Of a DNA stretch of 33,949 nucleotides, positions 1 through 8,900 are shown one piece after another. Both the position numbers and the translations under genes were made by a program. Origin of the DNA: Streptomyces sp. 8K308 (GTDB taxonomy: Bacteria; Actinomycetota; Actinomycetes; Streptomycetales; Streptomycetaceae); the NCBI RefSeq assembly GCF_004348315.1, contig NZ_SMKC01000047.1, forward strand, positions 1 through 33,949, given 5' to 3'. The notes beneath the pieces were generated by a model, which did no database searches, was not told where the DNA came from, and saw only the letters and a program-made list of their open reading frames with translations. Position 1 is the first letter of the stretch, and every line of letters begins with the position of its first letter.

Positions 1-1
1 G

Positions 2-439
2 ACCACCACCGAGCCGACGGTCGAGCCCACCGAGGACCCGACGGTCGAGCCCACGACCGCCGACCCCACCACGCCCGACGAGCCGGAGAGCCCCGACGGC
101 GGCGACGACGGCTTCTGGATGGCGCAGCTGTTCTCCGAGCCGGTCGAGAGCGGCCCCGAGGTCCGCGACGAGCGGCTGGCCGCCGTCCGCGCCGAGGGCG
201 TGCCCGAGGCCGAGGTGGTGCTGAGCGACGAGTTCGCCTCGCTCAACCCGGGCTACTGGGTGATCTACGCGCCCGGCCCCTTCGCCGACGGCCGCGAGGC
301 CCTCGCGTTCTGCGCCGACCGCGGCCGCACCACCGCCAACCAGTGCATCGGGCGCTATCTCAGCACGAACCCGGACGACAAGGTCTACGTCTGTCAGCCC
401 GGCGACGGCGGGCCCAGCGGACGGTGTGAACGGGAGTGA
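2..439 (+). CDS. C-terminal part of an exported or anchored protein, SPOR-like end (5'-truncated)
   Basis: The reading frame is open from the left edge and ends in TGA at 437-439, so the start lies outside the window. The first ~35 codons encode a low-complexity Thr/Pro/Glu/Asp-rich stalk with repeats of the type EPTVEPTEDPT. A compact domain of about 100 residues follows, with a GYWVIYAPGPF core, three Cys (in AFCAD, NQCIG and YVCQP) and a fourth close to the C-terminus. A charged Pro/Thr stalk joined to a small Cys-containing domain suggests an extracytoplasmic domain. The pattern of a WVIYAPGPFADGREA strand-helix resembles SPOR-type domains, and similar tails occur on actinobacterial membrane proteins including some Ser/Thr kinases. 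That is recall, not proof. It is convergent with the dienelactone hydrolase gene, with only 22 bp between the stops. Function unknown. Confidence 0.75.
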   Translation, partial: TTTEPTVEPTEDPTVEPTTADPTTPDEPESPDGGDDGFWMAQLFSEPVESGPEVRDERLAAVRAEGVPEAEVVLSDEFASLNPGYWVIYAPGPFADGREALAFCADRGRTTANQCIGRYLSTNPDDKVYVCQPGDGGPSGRCERE

Positions 440-461
440 GAGGGACCGCCCCGGCGGACGC

Positions 462-1040
462 TCATCGGTCCAGGTCGCGCAGGAAGGCCTCAGCCACCCG
501 CCACGTGCGCTCGGCGGCCTCCGCGTCGTGGTCGGGCAGCCCCCGGTGCGTGTAGAGGTGGCCCGCGCCCCGGTATCTGAAGACCTCCACGTCGGCCCCC
601 GCCGCGCGCATCTTCAGGTACCAGACGGTCAGCCAGTCGTGCGGCTCGAACGCGTCCGGGTCGGCGACGTGCAGCTGCACCGGGAGTCCGTCGACGACGT
701 CGTCGTCCTGGACCTCGCCGGTGCCGTGCAACAACAGCAGGCCACGGGCCTTCTCGTCGCCGAGCGCGATGGTCTGCGCCAGCCAGGCGCCGAGCGAGAA
801 GCCCGCGTAGACCAGGCCGGCCTCAGAGTGCGGGGCCGCGGCGGCGATGGCCCGCCGCAGGATCTCGTCCTGGCCGATCTCGTCCTTGAGCTCCGTGCCG
901 GCCTCGACCGATTCCGGCACGCGCCCGTCGAACAGGTCCGGCGTGAACACCCGATGCCCCGCGGCCCGCAGCCGCTCGGCGGCCTCCTCGACGGCGGGGT
1001 GTAGCCCGACGACGGAATGAAAAAGCATGATATCGGTCAC
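462..1040 (-). CDS. Dienelactone hydrolase family protein (alpha/beta hydrolase)
   Basis: This is a 192-residue alpha/beta hydrolase of the dienelactone hydrolase type. The nucleophile elbow is G-F-S-L-G with Ser82, an Asp lies in the HVADPDAFEP stretch, and the catalytic-type His is in GAGHLYTH near the C-terminus. Classical dienelactone hydrolase uses Cys at the elbow, so this Ser version may have another ester or thioester substrate; the substrate cannot be told from sequence. The frame is open upstream to 1172, but I chose GTG at 1040 because a GAGGG lies 11 nt before it and the protein sequence upstream does not look like this family. ATG at 1028 is the alternative. It is cytoplasmic, with no signal peptide, and divergent from the MscS gene across a 110-bp gap. 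Confidence 0.85.
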   Translation of the reverse strand: MTDIMLFHSVVGLHPAVEEAAERLRAAGHRVFTPDLFDGRVPESVEAGTELKDEIGQDEILRRAIAAAAPHSEAGLVYAGFSLGAWLAQTIALGDEKARGLLLLHGTGEVQDDDVVDGLPVQLHVADPDAFEPHDWLTVWYLKMRAAGADVEVFRYRGAGHLYTHRGLPDHDAEAAERTWRVAEAFLRDLDR

Positions 1041-1095
1041 GGTCCGAATTTCCCTCGGGTGATAGCTATGGGTCCGGGCAGGCGTAATCCTGCCA

Positions 1096-1117
1096 GGCGG
1101 GTTCGACGGGACCCGCC
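1096..1117. repeat. Inverted repeat in the divergent hydrolase/mscS promoter gap
   Basis: Perfect 7-bp arms GGCGGGT and ACCCGCC are separated by 8 nt in the 110-bp gap between the two divergent genes. This could be an operator or a hairpin in the mscS leader. No regulator family is recognised, and GC-rich arms of this length can occur by chance. Confidence 0.3.
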
Positions 1118-1150
1118 ACACGAAGCGGCGAAGAGGAGCTGAGAGCGCCG

Positions 1151-2200
1151 ATGCACGACGTGTTGCGGCCACTGCTCGCGATCGGCGGCACCATCACACT
1201 CACCGTGGTCATGGGCTGGCTGATCGACCGGGCGTTGCGCGCGGCCGACGCGCGGCACCCCGACACGCGTCTGTGGGGGCTGCTGCGCCGCTGCCAGCTG
1301 CCGCTCCAGGTGCTGCTGGCAGCGGTGGGCACCCAGGTCGCCTACGACATGTTCGACCTGGAGCTGCGGCGGAACGACGTGATGCGCAGCCTGCTGGCCC
1401 TGGTGGCCATCGCGTCCGCCGCCTGGTTGACCATCAGGGCGGCCGGCGCGGTCGCCGAGAACTACCTGGTCCGCTACGAGGCGCGCACCCACGACCTGGC
1501 CAGGGTGCGGCAGTTCAGAACCCAGCTGACGATGCTGCGCCGGGTGATCACCTCGGTGCTCGCGGTGGTGGCCGCCGCCGTCACCATCCTGGTGCTCTTC
1601 CCCGACCTGCGGGCGCTGGGCACCTCGATGCTGGCGTCGGCCGGCGTGATCGGCATCATCGCCGGTGTGGCGGCGCAGTCGATGCTCAGCAACCTCTTCG
1701 CCGGCCTCCAGATAGCCTTCGGCGACTCGGTGAAGATCGGCGACACCGTGGTGGTGGACGGCGAGTGGGGCACGGTCGAGGAGATGTCGCTGGCGTTCCT
1801 CACCGTCCGGATATGGGACGACCGGCGGCTGACCATGCCGGTGTCGTACTTCAACAGCCGCCCGTACGAGAACTGGTCGCGGGGCGGCAACGAGATCACC
1901 GGCACGGTCTTCCTCTACCTGGACCACACCACGCCGGTGTCCGAACTCCGCAAGCGCCTCGGGGAGTTCCTGGAGGGCCGCGCCGACTGGGACGGCCGGC
2001 ACTGGGACCTGGTGGTCACCGACACCACCGCGAGCACCATCGAGGTCAGGGCGGCGATATCAGCGGCCGACGCGAGCGACGCCTGGTCGGTGCGGTGCGC
2101 GGTCCGCGAGGAGTTGGTCGCCTGGCTGCGCGACAACCACCCCTACGCGCTCCCCCGGATCAACACGAGCCCGGCGGCGCCGCGCCCCGACGACCTCTGA
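1151..2200 (+). CDS. MscS-family mechanosensitive ion channel
   Basis: This 349-residue inner-membrane protein has hydrophobic segments at about 5-25, 48-66, 79-100 and 131-151. The MscS pore helix and beta-domain signature follows: Gly/Ala-rich SAGVIGIIAGVAAQSMLSNL at about 163-182, then FAGLQIAFGDSVKIGDTVVV and a cytoplasmic domain with WGTVEEM and the VSYFNSRPYENWSR region. The family opens on membrane tension to release osmolytes during hypo-osmotic shock. The ATG at 1151 is preceded by GAGGAG at 1133-1138. Its 3' end overlaps the 3' end of the convergent antiporter remnant by 41 nt (2160-2200), because that remnant reads past where its relatives normally stop. Confidence 0.9.
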   Translation: MHDVLRPLLAIGGTITLTVVMGWLIDRALRAADARHPDTRLWGLLRRCQLPLQVLLAAVGTQVAYDMFDLELRRNDVMRSLLALVAIASAAWLTIRAAGAVAENYLVRYEARTHDLARVRQFRTQLTMLRRVITSVLAVVAAAVTILVLFPDLRALGTSMLASAGVIGIIAGVAAQSMLSNLFAGLQIAFGDSVKIGDTVVVDGEWGTVEEMSLAFLTVRIWDDRRLTMPVSYFNSRPYENWSRGGNEITGTVFLYLDHTTPVSELRKRLGEFLEGRADWDGRHWDLVVTDTTASTIEVRAAISAADASDAWSVRCAVREELVAWLRDNHPYALPRINTSPAAPRPDDL

Positions 2201-3099
2201 GCCCTCGCCCGGCCCGGTCCGAGCTAGGTGCCGTGTGCGGCAGGCTTCGCTGGTCGAGCTCGCGCAGCACCCGGTCCACCACCTCGGCGTCGGCGCCCGG
2301 CTCGCGGCGCGCCTCGAGCACCTCGTGGCGGGCCGCGGACAGCAGCTCGCCGTGGAGGCTGTGCAGCTGCCGCAGCCGGTGGACCCGGGCCCGCACGGTC
2401 TCCCGGCGCTCCTCCTGGGCCACCCGCGGGGAGATCCGGGCGCCGATGTCGTACGCCCGCTTGGAGAGCGCGTCGATCAGCTCCTCGGGGACGTCGGACC
2501 GCGACTCGATCTCGCGCAGCCGCCGCTTCGCCGCCTTGGCGGCACGCACGGCCAGCTCGTGCTCAAGGCGCTCCTCGGCCGAGGTGTCGGCCTCCACGCC
2601 GAGCCGGCGGGCCAGCCAGGGCAGCGTGAGCGCCTGGATCAGCAGGGTGCCGATGACCGCCGCGAAGGCGACGAAGACGATGGCGTCCCGCTCGGGGAAG
2701 TCGCCGCCGCCGTCCACCTCGAAGGGGAGGGCGAGCACCAGCGCCACGGTCACCACCCCGCGGATCCCGGCCCACCAGATGATCATCGTCTCCCGCCAGG
2801 TGAGCGGGATCTCCTCGACGTAGTCGGGCCGGTGCAGCCGCTTCGCCACCGATCGGCCTGACGTTGGCGAGGAACTGGCGCCACGAGGTGCGCTGGGCCG
2901 CCGCGTAAAGCAGCGGCGGCAGCACGAGCGGCAGGATCAGCTCGGGCGGGAACCCCACCGCCGGCACGAACGGAAGGATGGCGAGGACCCCGCCGAGCAG
3001 CGTCATCAGCACCGGCGGCGGCACCGCCCACCGGTCGCCGAGCGGAACGGTCAGCACGGCGCCGAGTCCCAGCACGAAGAGCAGGGTCAGCTGGCCCAT
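2160..3099 (-). pseudogene. Na+/H+ antiporter (CPA1/NhaP type), internally deleted and out of frame
   Basis: Residues 1-83 from the ATG at 3099 match the N-terminus of the CPA1 antiporters: three hydrophobic segments with PPPVLMTLLGG, LPLVLPPLLYAAA and SWRQFLANVRPI. After 2851 this frame turns into unrelated Pro/Arg-rich sequence and ends at 2563. In another frame, from 2849 to 2160, the typical C-terminal part appears: AKRLHRPDYVEEIPLTWRE, a last set of membrane helices, and a long charged cytoplasmic tail. The ~250 residues expected between these parts are absent, including the helices with the FND-type catalytic Asp, and the two ends meet out of frame at about 2847-2853. It starts 13 nt after rluD with a good GGAGGGG, so it belongs to the rluD operon. 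The C-terminal frame also runs ~30 residues past the usual end, into mscS. An assembly deletion is the main alternative to a true pseudogene. Confidence 0.85.
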
Positions 3100-3112
3100 G
3101 GCAGCCCCTCCG

Positions 3113-4075
3113 TCAGGCGCTCTCCGCCCGCAGCGCCTCCACCGCGAACCGCAGGTCTTCGGGGTAGTCGCTGGTGAACTCGACCCAGCGCCCGTCCGCG
3201 GGGTGGGTGAAGCCGAGCCGCACCGCGTGCAGCCACTGCCGGCTCAGCTTGAGCCGGCGGGCGAACGTCGGGTCGGCGCCATAGGTGAGGTCGCCGGCGC
3301 AGGGGTGGCGGTGCGCCGCCATGTGCACCCGGATCTGGTGGGTGCGGCCGGTCTCCAGCTTGATGTCGAGCAGGCTGGCGGCGCGGAAGGCCTCGATCAG
3401 GTCGTAGTGGGTGACGGCCGGCTTGCCGTCGGCAGTGACGGCCCACTTGTAGTCGTGCTGCGGGTGCCGGCCGATGGGTGCGTCGATGGTGCCGCTGAGC
3501 GGGTCGGGGTGGCCCTGGACCAGCGCGTGGTAGCGCTTGTCCACGGACCGGTCCCTGAACTGCTGCTTGAGCCGCGAGTAGGCGCGCTCCGACTTGGCGA
3601 CCGCCATCAGGCCCGAGGTGCCGACGTCGAGCCGGTGCACGATGCCCTGTCGCTCGGCGGCGCCGGAGGTGGCGACGCGATAGCCGGCGGCGGCCAGGCC
3701 GCCGATGACGGTGGGGCCGCTCCAGCCGGGGCTCGGGTGGGCGGCGACGCCGACCGGCTTGTCGACGACCACGAGGTCCTCGTCGTCGTGCACGATCACC
3801 ATGCCCTCGACCGGCTCGGCCACCACCCGGATCGGGGCGGGCGGCGGGGGCATCTCGACCTCGATCCACGAGCCGCCGGTCACCCGCTCCGACTTGCCGA
3901 CCTCGGCGCCGTCCAGTCTGACCTTGCCGGCGGCGGCGAGCTCGGCCGCCTTGGTCCTGGAGAAGCCCAGCATGCGGGCGAGGGCGGCGTCGACGCGCTC
4001 GCCCTCCAGGCCCTCCGGTACGGGCAGTGCGCGGATCTCGGGGGTCGTCTCGGGGTGTCCGGGAAGCGTGCTCAC
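3113..4075 (-). CDS. rluD: Ribosomal large-subunit pseudouridine synthase, RluA/RluD family
   Basis: The 320-residue protein isomerises specific uridines of 23S rRNA to pseudouridine. An S4 RNA-binding domain spans about 25-75 ([20 protein letters not shown]). The catalytic domain carries the motif [13 protein letters not shown] with the conserved Asp150, then the family motifs KRYHALVQG and GRTHQIRVH. Length is normal for RluD. Start is GTG at 4075. The product is cytoplasmic. It lies 25 bp downstream of lspA in the same orientation, and the linkage lspA-rluD is standard in actinobacteria and many other bacteria. RluD versus RluC specificity cannot be decided here; the lspA neighbour favours RluD. 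Confidence 0.93.
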   Translation of the reverse strand: MSTLPGHPETTPEIRALPVPEGLEGERVDAALARMLGFSRTKAAELAAAGKVRLDGAEVGKSERVTGGSWIEVEMPPPPAPIRVVAEPVEGMVIVHDDEDLVVVDKPVGVAAHPSPGWSGPTVIGGLAAAGYRVATSGAAERQGIVHRLDVGTSGLMAVAKSERAYSRLKQQFRDRSVDKRYHALVQGHPDPLSGTIDAPIGRHPQHDYKWAVTADGKPAVTHYDLIEAFRAASLLDIKLETGRTHQIRVHMAAHRHPCAGDLTYGADPTFARRLKLSRQWLHAVRLGFTHPADGRWVEFTSDYPEDLRFAVEALRAESA

Positions 4076-4100
4076 CTGATCGAGTATGCCGGACGGGCCG

Positions 4101-4727
4101 TCAGTCCCGATGCACGGAGCCGTCCGGATCGAGGCCCCGGAAGGAGAGCAGCACGATCAGGAAGCCGCCGCAGACGATCGCGGAGTCGGCCAGGTTGAAC
4201 ACCGCGAAGTTCTGCGGCGCGATGAAGTCGACGACGTGCCCCTGGAGCGCCCCGGGCGACCGGAAGATCCGGTCGGTGAGGTTGCCGAGCGCGCCGCCGA
4301 GCAGCAGCCCGAGCGCGATGGCCCACGGCGTGCTGTACAGCCGGCGGGCGAGCCGGATGATCACCACGATGACGGCGGCCGCGATGCACGTGAAGACGAT
4401 GGTGAAGGCGGAGCCGATGCCGAAGGCCGCGCCGGCGTTGCGGACGGCCTCGAAGCGGAGCCACTCGCCGATGACCTCGATGGTCCTGGGCGGCGTCGGG
4501 TTCTCCAGATACTCGACCGCGAGGATCTTGGTGATCAGGTCGAGGGCGTAGGCGAAGGCGGCCACGCAGGCGACCACGCCGATCCGCCGCCGGCCTCGGT
4601 CCGCCGGGGACTCCTCGCCCTCCTCGGCCGACTCGACCTCATCCACGACCGATTCGCCCGATTTGTCCGACTCCTCGGCCGTGGGACGCTCGTCCGGTGT
4701 CTCGATGATCCGCTCCGCCTCGCTCAC
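4101..4727 (-). CDS. lspA: Lipoprotein signal peptidase (signal peptidase II)
   Basis: This inner-membrane aspartyl protease removes signal peptides from diacylglyceryl-modified prolipoproteins. It has 208 residues. An acidic, probably disordered cytoplasmic tail covers ~1-45 ([23 protein letters not shown]). Four hydrophobic segments follow at about 49-70, 104-126, 134-150 and 178-195. Catalytic Asp residues are Asp152 in GNLTDR and Asp181 in FNLADS, and the NAGAAFG motif is at 97-103. The start codon is GTG at 4727; no strong Shine-Dalgarno is visible just upstream. It sits between the dksA/traR-like gene (53-bp gap) and rluD (25-bp gap) and is probably co-transcribed with both. Confidence 0.95.
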   Translation of the reverse strand: MSEAERIIETPDERPTAEESDKSGESVVDEVESAEEGEESPADRGRRRIGVVACVAAFAYALDLITKILAVEYLENPTPPRTIEVIGEWLRFEAVRNAGAAFGIGSAFTIVFTCIAAAVIVVIIRLARRLYSTPWAIALGLLLGGALGNLTDRIFRSPGALQGHVVDFIAPQNFAVFNLADSAIVCGGFLIVLLSFRGLDPDGSVHRD

Positions 4728-4780
4728 GGGAATGAGGGTACGACACTCCAGTGCGACAAACGTCAGCCTGAGCCGATCCG

Positions 4781-5494
4781 CTAGAACCTGCGCTCCTGCT
4801 TCTGCTTGCAGTCCACGCAGAGCGTGGCCCTGGGGAACGCCTGCATCCTGGCCTTGCCGATCGGCCGGCCGCAGTTCTCGCAGAGGCCGTAGGTCCCGGC
4901 GTCGATGCGCTGCAGCGCCCGCTCCGTCTGGTAGAGCATCTCGCGCGCGTTGGTGGCCAGGGCCATCTCGTGCTCACGGGTGACGTTCTTGGTTCCGGTG
5001 TCCGCCTGGTCGTCGCCGGCGCCGTCGCCCGAGTCCCGCATCAGTCCGGTCAGCGCGGCCTCGGCGGCGGCGATCTCGGCGCGCAGCCGATCGGCGTCGG
5101 CGGCGAGCTCACCACGGGCCTCGGCCACCTCCTCGGGGGTCCAGGGGTCCTCGCCGCTGCGCACCGCGAGGTCGCCGGGCGCGGCGGCGGAGACGCGGGC
5201 CTGGGGCACCGCCGCGCCCACGTCCACCGGGTCCACCGCGACGTCCTGCGTGGTGCTCTTCTTCGCTGCCACCTTCTTGGCTCCCGTCTTCCCTGCCGTC
5301 GTGCGCTTGGTGGTCGTGGTGCGCTTGCCGCTGCCGGTGGTGCCCGTGGTGCGCTCGCCACCGGTGGCCGGCTTGGCCCCGGCGACCTTCTTCGCCGCGC
5401 GCTTGCCGCCCGTGGCCTTCTTGGCGGTCCCCGCCCGCCCCTCGTCGTACTGCTCCGCGGTCGCCTGCTGTGTGGTCTTCTTCGCTGCCACCAT
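4781..5494 (-). CDS. TraR/DksA-type zinc-finger protein with lysine/alanine-rich N-terminal tail
   Basis: The 237-residue protein ends in a C4 zinc finger: Cys205, Cys208, Cys226 and Cys229 in CENCGRPIG and LCVDC, as in TraR/DksA proteins, which bind RNA polymerase through the secondary channel. A predicted coiled coil precedes it (about 115-195). The first ~90 residues are a Lys/Ala/Thr-rich tail with AAKK, TAKK and TTKR repeats, like bacterial histone-H1-like tails, and may bind nucleic acid. The frame stays open to 6058, but the ATG at 5494 is well supported by AAGGGG nine nt before it and by loss of family-like sequence upstream. It is the first gene of the -lspA-rluD run and diverges from ileS. 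DksA-like transcriptional function is inferred from the fold only; Streptomyces homologues are poorly characterised. Confidence 0.85.
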   Translation of the reverse strand: MVAAKKTTQQATAEQYDEGRAGTAKKATGGKRAAKKVAGAKPATGGERTTGTTGSGKRTTTTKRTTAGKTGAKKVAAKKSTTQDVAVDPVDVGAAVPQARVSAAAPGDLAVRSGEDPWTPEEVAEARGELAADADRLRAEIAAAEAALTGLMRDSGDGAGDDQADTGTKNVTREHEMALATNAREMLYQTERALQRIDAGTYGLCENCGRPIGKARMQAFPRATLCVDCKQKQERRF

Positions 5495-5507
5495 GGCGGC
5501 GGCCCCT

Positions 5508-5520
5508 TCACATAGTGTGA
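5508..5520. promoter_or_regulatory. BldD-like palindrome upstream of the dksA/traR-like gene
   Basis: TCACATAGTGTGA is an inverted repeat with perfect 5-bp arms, placed 14 nt before the ATG and touching the Shine-Dalgarno. It fits the BldD consensus as I recall it (TnACnC, A/T, GnGTnA) at all but one defined position. A closely related site lies upstream of ftsZ (14683-14695). BldD with c-di-GMP represses many Streptomyces developmental genes; binding here is inference. Confidence 0.4.
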
Positions 5521-5651
5521 TCTTGCTCGCGAATCGTGACCGGAACGATAAATCGACTCCCCGCGCGCGGCAACCAGGGCGCGCCGGTCTCCAAGCGTTG
5601 TGCCCCGCCCGGCCCCGGGATAACCGGTCGTCGTGCCCCGGCCGCGCCCCG

Positions 5652-5657
5652 TACACT
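5652..5657 (+). promoter_or_regulatory. Putative -10 element of the ileS leader promoter
   Basis: TACACT lies about 20 nt before the first conserved bases of the T-box leader, which is the right distance for transcription to begin near 5664. No good -35 hexamer is visible 16-19 nt upstream. Confidence 0.4.
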
Positions 5658-5671
5658 GGCCCGAGCGACAG

Positions 5672-5945
5672 GCGTTGAAGGGGACGAGTAGCGTCGGCCG
5701 GCAGCCGTGAGCGACCTGGGGACGGTGTGAGCCCAGGGGCGTGCGCGGCGTGAAGATCACCCCCGAGCCGTCGGAAGAAAGCCCCCCGGTCCCGGCCGGG
5801 CACGGCGAGTAGACCCGGCAGTCGCGGCCCAATGAGGGGGTCGAGGTCGCCGCTGGCGGGCCCGGCCAAGGAGGGTGGTACCGCGGGAGCAGGCGCTCTC
5901 GTCCCTCCGACGGAGAACGCAGAGTGTGTGTCCGCCGGAGGACCG
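5672..5945 (+). ncRNA. T-box riboswitch, tRNA-Ile specific, translational type (ileS leader)
   Basis: The leader carries the near-invariant T-box AGGGTGGTACCGCG at 5872-5885; its TGGT (5876-5879) can pair with the ACCA end of uncharged tRNA-Ile. An Ile specifier codon ATC is at 5756-5758 in the proximal arm of Stem I, in the context GTGAAGATCAC. Stem I also contains the hairpin CTGGG...CCCAG (5716-5735). There is no terminator U-run. Instead GGAGGG (5870-5875) can pair with CCCTCC (5903-5908) as antisequestrator, while CCTCCGACGG (5904-5913) can pair at 9 of 10 positions with CCGCCGGAGG (5932-5941), which contains the ileS ribosome binding site. This is the actinobacterial ileS class, in which uncharged tRNA-Ile frees the ribosome binding site. 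Confidence 0.95.
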
Positions 5946-8900
5946 ATGACGCAGTACCGCCACGTACCGGCCCAGGTCGACCTGCCCGCGCTCGAGCACG
6001 AGGTGCTCGAGCTGTGGCAGCGCGACCAGACCTTCGCCCGCAGCCTCGACCAGTCCAAGGGCCGCCCCGAGTGGGTGTTCTACGAGGGCCCGCCCACGGC
6101 CAACGGCATGCCGGGCGCCCACCACATCGAGGCCCGCGTCTTCAAGGACGTGTTCCCCCGCTTCCGCACCATGCGCGGCTACCACGTCACCCGCAAGGCC
6201 GGCTGGGACTGCCACGGCCTGCCCGTCGAGCTGGCCGTCGAGAAGGAGCTCGGCTTCAGCGGCAAGCCGGACATCGAGGCGTACGGCATCGCGGAGTTCA
6301 ACGCCAGGTGCCGCGAGTCCGTCACCCGGCACACCGACGCCTTCGCCGAGCTGACCCGTCGCATGGGGTACTGGGTCGACCTGGACGAGGCCTACCGCAC
6401 CATGGACCCCGAGTACATCGAGTCCGTGTGGTGGTCGCTCAAGCAGATCTTCGATAAGGGCCTGCTCGGCCAGGACCACCGCGTCGCCCCCTGGTGCCCG
6501 CGGTGCGAGACCGGCCTCTCCGACCACGAGCTGGCGCAGGGCTACGAGACGGTCGTCGACCCCTCGGTCTACGTCCGGATGCCGCTGCGCTCCGGGCCGC
6601 TGGCCGGTGAGGCCGCGCTGGTGGTGTGGACCACCACCCCCTGGACCCTGGTCTCCAACACGGCGGTCGCCGTCAACCCCGACGTCACCTACGCCGTCGC
6701 CACCGACGGCACGGACCGCCTCGTCGTCGCCGAGGCCCTGCTCGACAGGGCGCTCGGCGAGGGCTGGTCGGCCACCGGGCAGACCTTCACCGGCCGCGAG
6801 ATGGAGCGCTGGGCCTACCAGCGCCCCTTCGACCTCGTCGACTTCGGCGGCGCCGAGGCCCACTTCGTGGTGCTCGCCGACTACGTCACCACCGAGGACG
6901 GCACGGGCCTGGTCCACCAGGCCCCGGCCTTCGGCGAGGACGACCTGCTGACCTGCCGCGGCTACGGGCTGCCGATGGTCAACCCGATCCGCATGGACGG
7001 TACGTTCGAGGAGGGCCTGCCGCTGGTCGGCGGCCAGTTCTTCAAGAAGGCCGACGAGGCGCTGGTGGCCGACCTGGCCGACCGCGGCCTGCTGCTGCGG
7101 CACCTCGCCTACGAGCACAGCTACCCGCACTGCTGGCGCTGCCACACCCCGCTGCTCTACTACGCACAGCCCTCCTGGTACATCCGCACCACCCGGGTCA
7201 AGGAGGCCCTGCTCAGGGAGAACGCGGCGACCAACTGGTTCCCCGATTCCGTCAAGCACGGCCGGTACGGTGAGTGGCTCAACAACAACGTGGACTGGGC
7301 GCTCTCCCGCAACCGCTACTGGGGCACCCCGCTGCCCATCTGGCGCTGCGCCGAGGACCACCTGACCTGCGTCGGCTCGCTGGCCGAGCTGAGCGAGCTG
7401 ACCGGCGCCGACCAGTCGGGCCTCGACCCGCACCGGCCGTTCATCGACGAGGTCGTCTTCGGCTGCCCGGCCGAGGGCTGCTCGCTGACCGCGACCCGCG
7501 TCCCCGAGGTCATCGACGCCTGGTACGACTCGGGCTCCATGCCCTTCGCGCAGTGGGGCTACCCGCACCGCAACCGCGAGGAGTTCGAGCGCCACTACCC
7601 AGCCCAGTACATCTGCGAGGCCATCGACCAGACCCGCGGCTGGTTCTACACGCTGATGGCCGTCGGCACCCTGGTCTTCGACCGCTCCTCCTACGAGAAC
7701 GTGGTCTGCCTCGGCCACATCCTCGCCGAGGACGGCCGCAAGATGTCCAAGCACCTGGGCAACATCCTGGAGCCCATCCCGCTGATGGAGCGGCACGGCG
7801 CGGACGCGGTCCGCTGGTTCATGGCGGCCAGCGGCTCCCCCTGGGCCGCCCGCCGGGTCGGGCACGGCACCATCCAGGAGGTGGTCCGCAAGACCCTGCT
7901 GACCTACTGGAACACCGTGGCCTTCCAGGCCCTCTACGCCCGCACCGGCGGCTGGGCCCCCAGCGAGTCCGACCCGGCGCCCGCCGACCGGCCGCTGCTC
8001 GACCGCTGGCTGCTCAGCGAGCTCAACGCGCTGGTCGAGGCCGTCACCAAGGCCCTGGAGAACTACGACACCCAGCGCACGGGCAAGCTCATCTCGACCT
8101 TCGTCGACGACCTGTCCAACTGGTACGTGCGGCGCTCGCGCCGCCGCTTCTGGCAGGCCGACCCGGCCGCGCTGCGCACCCTGCACGAGGTGCTGGAGAC
8201 CGTCACCCGGCTGATGGCCCCGCTGGTGCCGTTCATCACCGAGCGGGTCTGGCAGGACCTGGTGGTGCCGGTGACCCCGGGCGCCGCCGACTCGGTGCAC
8301 CTGACCGACTGGCCGGTGGCCGACCCGACGCTGGTCGACCCCGACCTGTCCAGGGACATGCTGCTGGTGCGGCGCCTCGTCGAGCTCGGCCGGGCCACCC
8401 GCGCCGAGTCCGGCGTGAAGACCCGCCAGCCGCTCTCCCGGGCGCTGGTCGCCGCGCAGGGCTTCGAACTGCTCGACGAGGACCTGCGCGAGCAGATCGC
8501 CGACGAGCTCAACGTGGCGGGCCTCGCCGCGCTCTCCGACATGGGCGGCTCCCTCGTCGACACCTCGGCCAAGGCCAACTTCCGGGCGCTCGGCCGCCGC
8601 TTCGGCAAGGGCACCCAGCCGGTGGCGAAGGCCATCGCCCAGGCCGACGCCGCCGAGCTCTCGGCCGCGCTGCGCGCCGGCACCGCCTTCGTCGAGGTCG
8701 AGGGCGAGCGGGTGCCGCTCAGCCCCGAGGAGGTCATCATCACCGAAACGCCCCGCGAGGGCTGGTCGGTGGCCTCGGACGCCGGCGCCACGGTCGCCCT
8801 CGACCTGGAGATCACCCCCGAGCTGCGCCGGGCGGGCCTGGCGCGGGACGTGATCCGGCTGATCCAGGAGGCCAGGAAGAACAGCGGTCTCGACGTGGTG

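Noticed and set aside
2847..2853. Programmed frameshift to make a full antiporter
   Set aside because: No slippery sequence or stimulatory structure was recognised, and even with a shift the protein would lack the catalytic membrane helices.
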